Positions 16,968 to 24,048 of a stretch of 64,000 nucleotides of DNA are shown here, piece after piece; the stretch's first letter is position 1, and every line of letters starts with the position of its first letter. Below the pieces are notes generated by a model, which was not told the DNA's origin, did no database searches, and saw nothing but the letters and a program-made list of their open reading frames with translations. The translations under genes and the position numbers were made by a program. Origin of the DNA: JACVRX01 sp046726315 (lineage in GTDB: Bacteria > Actinomycetota > Actinomycetes > Jiangellales > Jiangellaceae); assembly GCA_046726315.1 (NCBI GenBank), contig JBKPAG010000025.1, positions 1-64,000 on the forward strand, written 5' to 3'.

Positions 16968-19225
16968 GCAACGCACTCGATGAGGCACTTCGGTCGGCCG
17001 TCGCGGGGTTGCGACCGGCCAAGCGCTCCAGCGTTACCGCCGACGCGCCGATCCGCCCGGGTAGTGGGTTGTCGGTTCGGACGGCGCTTGATCTCTTCGA
17101 CGTCCAGGCCGTCAGCCGGCACCTCGACTTTGCAGCGCGGTCCCTGCAGGCTGCAGGCCACGGGTTCTACACGATCGGCTCGGCCGGTCACGAGAGCAAC
17201 GCAGCCGTCGCCGCAGCGGTAAGGCCGACGGATCCGGCCTTGCTGCACTACCGATCGGGCGGCTTCTACCAGGCCAGGGCCGCCCAGGTAGCCGGGTCGA
17301 CTCCGGTCCGTGACGTGCTGCAGGGTCTGCTCTGCGCTGCGGAGGAGCCGATCGCGGGTGGGCGGCACAAGGTGTTCGGCAACGCCGCGCTGTCGGTGAT
17401 CCCGCAGACGTCGACTGTCGCATCGCATCTCCCACGGGCCGTCGGCTTGGCCGTCGCGCTGCACCGGGCAGCAAAGCTCGGCACCGAGACGTCCTGGCCG
17501 GCCGATGCGGTCGTCGTGTGCTCCTTCGGCGACGCGTCGGCCAATCACTCGACTGCCACGGGCGCGATCAATACGGCGCTCAACACCGCCTACCAGCACT
17601 TGCCGGTGCCGATCCTGTTCGTGTGCGAAGACAACGGCATGGGCATCTCGGTCTTCACCCCCCCGGGTTGGGTGCGGCGCGCGTATGGTTCGCGGCCTGG
17701 GCTCACGTACCTCACCGCCGACGGGTTCGACCTGGCCGGAACGTACGACACCGCGGTTGCCGCCGCCGAGGCCGTGCGGACAGCCCGCAGGCCGGTCTTC
17801 CTACACCTGCGCACGGTGCGTTACCTCGGCCACGCGGGCAGCGACGCCGAGATCAGCTACCGCACACCGACGGAGATGGCCGCCGACTACGCCCGCGACC
17901 CGCTGCTCGGCACGGCGACGGCGTTGGTCTCCGTCGGGGCCGCGACACCGGAGGAGTTGCTGGACCGATACGACGCCGCTGCACGGCTGGTCGCGACCAC
18001 GGCCGACGAGCTCGCTGGTTCCGGGAGGCTGGCATCCGCCGCCGAGGTGATGGCACCGCTGGCCCCTCGTCGGCCAGACGCCGTGCTCGCTGCGGTACGC
18101 GAGCTCGCTGCCGCGGTCAAGCCGCAGCTGGAAGCCACCGACGATCTCGAGATGAGTGCAGCGGTCGGACCATCGGAACCGCCTCGAGATCGCGGCCTGA
18201 CGCTGGCTGCTTCGATCACGGCTGCCCTCGGCGACGCCCTGGCGGCCGACTCCAGAGTCCTGGTGTTCGGCGAAGATGTCGGACGCAAGGGCGGGGTATA
18301 CGGCGCGACCCGAGGCCTGGCCCGCCGTTTCGGCGCGGCCAGAGTGTTCGACACCCTGCTGGACGAACAGTCCGTCCTGGGGCTGGCGCTCGGCGCGGGG
18401 CTAGCCGGGCTGCTCCCCGTCCCGGAGATCCAGTACCTCGCCTACCTGCACAACGCCGAGGACCAGCTGCGCGGCGAGGCCGCGACGCTGCCGTTCTTCT
18501 CCCGGGGCGCCTACCGCAATCCGATGGTCGTGCGGGTTGCCGGGCTGGGTTACCAGAAAGGCTTCGGCGGGCACTTCCACAACGACAACGCGGTCGCCGT
18601 GCTCCGCGACATACCTGGCCTGGTCGTGGCATGTCCATCCCGGGGAGGCGACGCGGCCGCCATGCTCCGCACGTGTCTCGCCGCTGCTGCCGCCGACGGC
18701 ACCGTCAGCGTGTTCCTGGAGCCGATCGCGCTCTACCACACCCGCGACCTGTACGAGCAAGACGACGGCGGCTGGCTGGACCCGTACACCCCGCCGGAGC
18801 GGTGGGAGGCCGAGCACGTCCCGATCGGTCACGGCCGGACCTATGGCGACGGACGCGATCTGACCATGGTCAGCTTCGGCAACGGGTTGCGGATGAGCCG
18901 TCGCGCTGCGCAGCGGCTGGAGCAGCGCGGCATCCACGCTCGTGTACTGGATTTGCGCTGGCTGTCACCCCTCCCCGTCGACGACCTGCTTCATGAGGCG
19001 TCGACGACCGGTCGAGTCCTCGTCGTGGATGAGACCCGCCGCAGTGCGGGTGTCTCCGAAGGCGTGCTGACCGCCCTCGTCGACCGGGGGTTCAGTGGGA
19101 CGATGAGCAGGGTGACCAGCCAGGACAGCTTCATCCCCCTTGGGCCGGCAGCGTCGCACGTGCTGCTGGGCGAGGACGAGATCGTGACTGCCGCGCTGCG
19201 ACTCGCCGAAGGAGATCGCCGATGA
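16964..19225 (+). CDS. Fused alpha-beta 2-oxoacid dehydrogenase E1 (thiamine-diphosphate dependent), probable 2-oxoadipate dehydrogenase E1
   Basis: One 753-aa chain joins an E1-alpha-like half (about 1-385) and an E1-beta-like half (about 405-750). The alpha half holds the ThDP/Mg motif between GDASANHS (189) and the Asn of CEDNGMG (224). The beta half starts with GEDVGRKGGVYGATRGL and ends with a transketolase-C domain (MVSFGNGLRMSRRAA, VLVVDETRRSAGVSEG). Such enzymes decarboxylate 2-oxoacids and acylate the lipoyl group of an E2. The flanking lat, semialdehyde dehydrogenase and glutaryl-CoA dehydrogenase genes point to 2-oxoadipate as substrate; branched-chain 2-oxoacids are the alternative. 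No E2 or E3 gene is nearby, so it must borrow them. The GTG start overlaps the previous TGA. Confidence 0.85.
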   Translation: MSNALDEALRSAVAGLRPAKRSSVTADAPIRPGSGLSVRTALDLFDVQAVSRHLDFAARSLQAAGHGFYTIGSAGHESNAAVAAAVRPTDPALLHYRSGGFYQARAAQVAGSTPVRDVLQGLLCAAEEPIAGGRHKVFGNAALSVIPQTSTVASHLPRAVGLAVALHRAAKLGTETSWPADAVVVCSFGDASANHSTATGAINTALNTAYQHLPVPILFVCEDNGMGISVFTPPGWVRRAYGSRPGLTYLTADGFDLAGTYDTAVAAAEAVRTARRPVFLHLRTVRYLGHAGSDAEISYRTPTEMAADYARDPLLGTATALVSVGAATPEELLDRYDAAARLVATTADELAGSGRLASAAEVMAPLAPRRPDAVLAAVRELAAAVKPQLEATDDLEMSAAVGPSEPPRDRGLTLAASITAALGDALAADSRVLVFGEDVGRKGGVYGATRGLARRFGAARVFDTLLDEQSVLGLALGAGLAGLLPVPEIQYLAYLHNAEDQLRGEAATLPFFSRGAYRNPMVVRVAGLGYQKGFGGHFHNDNAVAVLRDIPGLVVACPSRGGDAAAMLRTCLAAAAADGTVSVFLEPIALYHTRDLYEQDDGGWLDPYTPPERWEAEHVPIGHGRTYGDGRDLTMVSFGNGLRMSRRAAQRLEQRGIHARVLDLRWLSPLPVDDLLHEASTTGRVLVVDETRRSAGVSEGVLTALVDRGFSGTMSRVTSQDSFIPLGPAASHVLLGEDEIVTAALRLAEGDRR

Positions 19226-20391
19226 CCGCGACCGGCCCGCTCGAACTGCTCGGCGTCGATCACCTGCTGACCGAGGAAGAGAAGGCGATCCAGGAGACCG
19301 TCCGGCGGTTCGCTTCCGAGAAGGTGCGCCCGTACATCGCGGAGTGGTACGAAGCCGGCGAGATCCCGCTGTCGCTCGCCATCGACGCCGGGAAGCTCGG
19401 GCTGCTCGGCATGCACCTGACCGGCTACGGCTGCGCCGGAACGAACGCGGTGTCCTACGGGCTGGCGTGCATGGAGCTGGAGGCGGCGGACTCCGGTGTG
19501 CGCAGCCTGGTCTCCGTACAGGGGTCGCTGGCCATGTTCGCGATCTGGAAGTTCGGCTCCGAGGAGCAAAAACAGCGCTGGCTGCCAGGGATGGCGGCCG
19601 GCGAGATCATCGGCTGCTTCGGGCTGACCGAGCCGGACTTCGGCTCCAACCCCGCCGGGATGCGAACTCGGGCGCGCAGGGACGGCGCTGAGTGGATCCT
19701 CGACGGCACCAAGATGTGGATCACCAACGGGTCGGTCGCTGACGTCGCCGTGGTGTGGGCTCGCGCGGACGACGGCATCCGGGGCTTCCTGGTGCCGACG
19801 GACGCGCCCGGTTTCTCTGCCCCCAAGATCGGCAAGAAGCTCTCGCTGCGGGCGTCCGTGACGAGTGAGCTGGTCCTCGAAGGCGTGCGGTTGCCCACCG
19901 ACGCTCTGCTACCCGATGCGGCCGGTTTGCGCGGTCCGCTTTCGTGTCTCAACGAAGCTCGCTTCGGCATCGTGTTCGGGGCTTTGGGCGCCGCGCGGGA
20001 CTGCCTGGAGACGGCGGTGTCGTACGCCATAGACCGGGAGGTGTTCGACCGGCCGCTCGCGTCGTTCCAGCTCACCCAGGCCAAGCTGGCCGATATGGCG
20101 TTGGAGCTGCAGAAGGGGTTCCTGCTCGCCCTGCACCTCGGCCGGCTCAAGGACGACGGCAAACTGCGCCCCGAGCAGGTGAGCCTGGGCAAGCTCAACA
20201 ACGTCCGCGAAGCCCTGGAGATCGCCCGCACCTGCCGTGCCGTCCTGGGCGCGAACGGGATCACCCTCGAATACCCGGTGCTGCGGCATGCGAACAACCT
20301 GGAGTCGGTACTCACCTACGAAGGCACTACCGAGGTGCACCAGCTCATCGTTGGCCAGGCGCTCACCGGGGAGTCGGCCTTCGGCGGCTGA
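19222..20391 (+). CDS. gcdH: Glutaryl-CoA dehydrogenase
   Basis: An FAD enzyme that oxidises and decarboxylates glutaryl-CoA to crotonyl-CoA. The 389-aa protein follows glutaryl-CoA dehydrogenases closely rather than general acyl-CoA dehydrogenases: SVQGSLAMFAI, GCFGLTEPDFGSNP, IRGFLV, KLSLRASVTSELVL, CLNEARFGIVFGALGAA, and the catalytic base Glu367 in TYEGTTEVHQL. The ATG overlaps the E1 stop (ATGA). It is the last gene of the lat operon and converges on the Lrp gene with only 11 bases between stops. E2/E3 partners and crotonase steps must be encoded elsewhere. Confidence 0.92.
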   Translation: MTATGPLELLGVDHLLTEEEKAIQETVRRFASEKVRPYIAEWYEAGEIPLSLAIDAGKLGLLGMHLTGYGCAGTNAVSYGLACMELEAADSGVRSLVSVQGSLAMFAIWKFGSEEQKQRWLPGMAAGEIIGCFGLTEPDFGSNPAGMRTRARRDGAEWILDGTKMWITNGSVADVAVVWARADDGIRGFLVPTDAPGFSAPKIGKKLSLRASVTSELVLEGVRLPTDALLPDAAGLRGPLSCLNEARFGIVFGALGAARDCLETAVSYAIDREVFDRPLASFQLTQAKLADMALELQKGFLLALHLGRLKDDGKLRPEQVSLGKLNNVREALEIARTCRAVLGANGITLEYPVLRHANNLESVLTYEGTTEVHQLIVGQALTGESAFGG

Positions 20392-20402
20392 GCTCACACC
20401 CG

Positions 20403-20876
20403 TCAGGAGTCATAAACATCAGCGCGGACCGACTCACTGTTCGTCGTGGGCCGCGCCTCGAACGGCGTCGACAGCACGACCGTTGTCCGAGTCGACACCC
20501 TCGCCGCAGACCGGATGCGGCCGAGCAGGTCCTCGAGGTCGCCCGGGCTCGCGACCCGTACCTTGAGGATGTGGCTCTCGTTTCCCGCGACCGAGTGGCA
20601 GGCTTCGATCTCGGATATATCGACAAGGCGCTCGGGTGCGTCGTCGGGCTGGCTGGGGTCGATCGGTGTGATGGAGATGAACGCGGTCAGCGGCAGACCG
20701 ACGGCCCCGTAGTCGAGTACGGCCGAGTACCCGCGGATCACCCGGCGTTCCTCCAAGCGCCGGACTCGTTGGTGCACTGCGGAGGTTGACAGTCCGGTCG
20801 CCTTGGCCAGATCGGTGAAGCTCAACCGGCCGTCGCGGGCTAGCAGCCCCACGATCTGCCGATCGATCTCCTCCAC
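20403..20876 (-). CDS. Lrp/AsnC-family regulator, probably of the lysine operon
   Basis: A 157-aa feast/famine regulator. The N-terminal winged HTH spans about 1-60 (IDRQIVGLLARDGRLSFTDL, STSAVHQRVRRLEE) and a C-terminal RAM (amino-acid-binding) domain covers about 65-145. It is convergent with gcdH and divergent, with a 28-bp gap, from the class V aminotransferase, so its promoter is overlapped by that gene's. In M. tuberculosis the LrpA gene sits next to lat and senses lysine and other amino acids; the same role is likely here. The targets are inferred. Confidence 0.88.
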   Translation of the reverse strand: MEEIDRQIVGLLARDGRLSFTDLAKATGLSTSAVHQRVRRLEERRVIRGYSAVLDYGAVGLPLTAFISITPIDPSQPDDAPERLVDISEIEACHSVAGNESHILKVRVASPGDLEDLLGRIRSAARVSTRTTVVLSTPFEARPTTNSESVRADVYDS

Positions 20877-20904
20877 GCCAGAACCCTAGTGGCAGCATGA
20901 CGAC

Positions 20905-21942
20905 GTGGAGATCGCAAAGGCCCAGGAACTGTTCGACCCGGAGCCTGGCTGGCTGGACACCGCCAGCTACGGATTGCCCCCACTGCCCGCGTGGGAGGCG
21001 CTTCAGCAAGCGCTGGCCGACTGGCGAAGAGGTCACGGCCATTGGCGTCCGTGGGGCGACGAGGCGATCCGGGCACGCGAGACGTTCGCACGGCTGGTCG
21101 CGGTACCTGCATCCGATGTCACCACCGGTGCGCAGGTCTCCCAGCTGCTCGGGATGATCGCGGCATCGCTCCCAACGGGCGCCCGGGTTGTGGTTCCCGA
21201 GGAGGAGTTCACGTCGAACCTGTTCCCGTGGTTGGTCCAGGAGCAATGCGGAGTCGACGTTCGCACCGTCCCCGGGCAGGAGTTGGCCAACGAGATCGAT
21301 GACGGCACAGATCTCGTGGCGTTCAGCCTCGTGCAGTCGGCGTCCGGTGAGATCGCGGACGTCGACGCCATCGTCGCCACCGCTGCGCAGGTGGGAGCGA
21401 AGACGGTGGTCGACGCCACCCAGGCGTGCGGTTGGCTGCCGGTCGACGCGTCTCGGTTCGACGCATTGGTTTGCGGCGCCTACAAGTGGCTGCTGTCGCC
21501 CAGGGGCACTGCGTTCATGGTCACCACACCAGAGCTCCGTGAGCGCATCGTCCCGGCGCAGGCCGGCTGGTGGGCCGGCGATGACCCGCACACGTCGTAC
21601 TACGGACCGCCGCTTCGGCTGGCTGCCGACGCCCGTCGGTTGGACATCTCGCCGGCGTGGTTCAACTGGGTGGCCACGGCTCCGGCGCTCGACCTCATCG
21701 AGCAGGTGGGGATCGAGGAGATTCGCGGGCACGACGTCGCCCTCGCCAACCGGCTCCGCGCTGGACTCGGGCTGCCGACGGGTGATTCGTCGATCGTTTC
21801 CGTCGACGTGCCGGGCGCAGAGGAACGCCTGAGCGCGGCCGGCGTCCGGGCTGCGGTACGCGGCGGACGCCTGCGGGCCTCGTTCCACCTCTACACGACC
21901 GAGGCCGACGTCGACCTCGCCCTCGACGCACTCACGGCCTAG
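20905..21942 (+). CDS. Class V PLP-dependent aminotransferase / cysteine desulfurase-like protein
   Basis: A 345-aa fold-type I PLP enzyme. The Schiff-base lysine is Lys194 in VCGAYKWLLSPRG, and Asp170 in TVVDATQACGW should hold the pyridine nitrogen. The AYKWL context is typical of the class V group (kynureninase, isopenicillin-epimerase and desulfurase-like proteins), but no desulfurase cysteine loop is evident. It starts with GTG at 20905, 28 bases from the divergent lrp, and has no clear ribosome-binding site, so the mRNA may be leaderless. It could serve amino-acid metabolism linked to the lat operon, for example 2-aminoadipate transamination, but this is speculative. Confidence 0.75.
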   Translation: MEIAKAQELFDPEPGWLDTASYGLPPLPAWEALQQALADWRRGHGHWRPWGDEAIRARETFARLVAVPASDVTTGAQVSQLLGMIAASLPTGARVVVPEEEFTSNLFPWLVQEQCGVDVRTVPGQELANEIDDGTDLVAFSLVQSASGEIADVDAIVATAAQVGAKTVVDATQACGWLPVDASRFDALVCGAYKWLLSPRGTAFMVTTPELRERIVPAQAGWWAGDDPHTSYYGPPLRLAADARRLDISPAWFNWVATAPALDLIEQVGIEEIRGHDVALANRLRAGLGLPTGDSSIVSVDVPGAEERLSAAGVRAAVRGGRLRASFHLYTTEADVDLALDALTA

Positions 21943-21971
21943 CCCGCCGCTTCTGCGTGTTGTCAGGCGGC

Positions 21972-23063
21972 TCAGAGGACGGCAAGCTCGCGAGGGCGAC
22001 GGTTTAGGCGCTCGGTGCCGTCGGGCGTGGTGACGACGATGTCCTCGATACGGGCGCCGAACCGGCCGGGCAGGTAGAAGCCGGGCTCGATCGAGAAGGC
22101 CATCCCCGGTTCGAGCACCCGGGTGTTGCCGGCGACGATGTAGGGCTCCTCGTGCGTCTCCAGACCGATGCCGTGGCCGGTCCGGTGCACGAAGTAGTCA
22201 CCCAGGCCGGCCGCTGCCAGCACATCGCGGGCCGCCGCGTCGACCGACTCCGCCGTGACGCCGGCACGCGCCTGCTCGACTGCGGCCACCTGCGCGCGGT
22301 GCAGAGCTTCGTAGAACGCAACGAACTCGTCCGGCGGGGCACCGATGACGTAGGTACGGGTTTCGTCGGAGCAGTAGCCGGCCTGAGTCGCGCCGCCGAT
22401 GTCGACGACAACCGGATCGCCTGCTTCGATGACTCGCGCCGACACGCTGTGGTGCGGGCTCGCACTGTTGGGTCCGGACGCCACGATGAGGAATTCGACC
22501 CGCTCGTGGCCCTCGGCGAGGATGGCGTCCCCGACGTCGCGACCCACATCGCGTTCGGTACGGCCGGGCTGCAACCACTCCGCCATCCGAGCGTGGACTC
22601 GGTCGATGGCCTCCCCCGCGGCCCTGAGAGCTGCCACCTCCTCAGGGGACTTCCGTATCCGAAGCTCACGCAGCACAGGACCGGCCAGAACCTGTTCGAC
22701 GTCCGGCATTGCGGCCCGCAACCGAAGCAGCTTCTCGGCCCACATGTGGTCGTCGACTGCCACTCGCCGTGCGGCCGGCAGCAACGTTGCGATGAGCTCG
22801 ACGGGGTCGTCGGTGTCCTGCCAGTCGATGATCTCCAGGCCGATCGTCCTTGCTGGTGACGCCTCGGCTGCTGGGCGCTCGAGCGTCGGCACGACCAGAA
22901 TTGGGTCATCGTTCACCGGCAGAACCAGACAGGTGAGCCGCTCCAGCGGGAGCGCGTCGTAGCCCGTCAGGTAGCGCAGATCGGTGCCCGGTGCCACCAG
23001 GACGGCATCGATCCCAGCTGCGGCGGCCGCCGTCCGGGCCCTGGACATGCGCTCGAAGGTCAT
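21972..23063 (-). CDS. M24-family metallopeptidase (Xaa-Pro aminopeptidase-like)
   Basis: A cytosolic pita-bread fold peptidase of 363 aa from the ATG at 23063. All five dinuclear-metal ligands are visible: Asp221 and Asp233 (VVVDIGGATQAGYCSDETRTY region), His297 (RTGHGIGLETHE), Glu326 (FSIEPGFYLPG) and Glu340 (ARIEDIVVTT). The N-terminal creatinase-like domain (1-135) indicates an aminopeptidase P/prolidase type rather than methionine aminopeptidase. Starts upstream of 23063 would overlap the divergent exonuclease gene and lack similarity. Confidence 0.88.
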   Translation of the reverse strand: MTFERMSRARTAAAAAGIDAVLVAPGTDLRYLTGYDALPLERLTCLVLPVNDDPILVVPTLERPAAEASPARTIGLEIIDWQDTDDPVELIATLLPAARRVAVDDHMWAEKLLRLRAAMPDVEQVLAGPVLRELRIRKSPEEVAALRAAGEAIDRVHARMAEWLQPGRTERDVGRDVGDAILAEGHERVEFLIVASGPNSASPHHSVSARVIEAGDPVVVDIGGATQAGYCSDETRTYVIGAPPDEFVAFYEALHRAQVAAVEQARAGVTAESVDAAARDVLAAAGLGDYFVHRTGHGIGLETHEEPYIVAGNTRVLEPGMAFSIEPGFYLPGRFGARIEDIVVTTPDGTERLNRRPRELAVL

Positions 23064-23091
23064 CGGATCGAGCGTATCGGGGAGGGTGCAC

Positions 23092-24048
23092 ATGGCAGGC
23101 TCGTTCGCTGTGAGCCGCCTGATGCTGCTAGACGCCGCCAGCTTGTACTTCCGTGCATTCTTCGGAGTGCCGGAGTCCATGACCGCGCCCGACGGCACGC
23201 CGATCAACGCGGTAAGAGGGCTGCTCGACTTCATCGCTCGGCTGGTGACCGTGCGAACGCCGGAGCGGCTGATCGCCTGTCTGGACGAGGACTGGCGGCC
23301 GGCGTTCCGCGTGGCGGCCGTGCCGTCTTACAAGACGCACCGGCTGCTCAACGCCGCCCGGAACATCGAGGACGTACCGCCCGCCCTGGTGGCACAAGTG
23401 CCGGTGATCCTCGAGGTGCTCGACGCCCTGGGGCTGGCCTACGTCGGAGCCCCAGGGTTCGAGGCTGATGACGTGATCGGGACCTTGGCGGCGCGGGATC
23501 CCGGACCGGTCGACGTCGTCACCGGTGACCGCGACCTGTTCCAGGTGGTCGACGACTCACGGGAGGTCCGCGTTGTCTACACCGCCAGGGGGGTGGGACG
23601 GCATGAGGTCGTGGACGAAACCGTAGTCACCGAGAAGTACGGCATCCCCGGCCGCGCCTATGCGGCATTCGCGACGCTGCGTGGCGACCCGAGCGACGGC
23701 CTTCCCGGGGTGCCCGGCGTTGGCGACAAGACGGCGGCGACGTTGGTGTCCAGGTTCGGCGATATCGACGGGCTGCTGACTGCGGTCGACGACCCCAAGT
23801 CGGACTTGGCTCCGACCTTGCGCCGCAAGCTCGCCGACGCTCGCGACTACCTGGCCGTCGCACCGTCGGTTGTCGCAATCCGCACCGACGTTGCCGTTCC
23901 CGAGATCGATGCGACGCTACCGAGCGAACCGCGCGATCCAGAAGCACTCGTCGGGCTCGGTGAACGCTGGAACCTCGACTCCTCGCTCAACCGCGTCCTC
24001 AACGCCCTCGCCACCAGGGCGAACGCTCAAGACGACAGCGTGGCGTAG
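23092..24048 (+). CDS. 5'-3' exonuclease (FEN-like, PolA N-terminal domain type)
   Basis: A stand-alone flap/5' nuclease of 318 aa, related to the exonuclease domain of DNA polymerase I. Features: MLLDAASLYFRAFFG at the N-terminus, the acidic metal cluster in GFEADDVIGTLA and VTGDRDLFQVV, and a helix-hairpin-helix LPGVPGVGDKTAATL. No polymerase domain follows. The ATG at 23092 has GGAGGG five bases upstream. The last 22 bases overlap the 3' end of the convergent helicase gene. A role in DNA replication/repair, such as primer or flap removal, is expected. Confidence 0.88.
   Translation: MAGSFAVSRLMLLDAASLYFRAFFGVPESMTAPDGTPINAVRGLLDFIARLVTVRTPERLIACLDEDWRPAFRVAAVPSYKTHRLLNAARNIEDVPPALVAQVPVILEVLDALGLAYVGAPGFEADDVIGTLAARDPGPVDVVTGDRDLFQVVDDSREVRVVYTARGVGRHEVVDETVVTEKYGIPGRAYAAFATLRGDPSDGLPGVPGVGDKTAATLVSRFGDIDGLLTAVDDPKSDLAPTLRRKLADARDYLAVAPSVVAIRTDVAVPEIDATLPSEPRDPEALVGLGERWNLDSSLNRVLNALATRANAQDDSVA

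Noticed and set aside
16964..19225. Pyruvate or branched-chain 2-oxoacid dehydrogenase E1 as first choice
   Set aside because: Sequence motifs alone allow it, but the operon of lysine-degradation genes makes 2-oxoadipate more likely; kept as an alternative.
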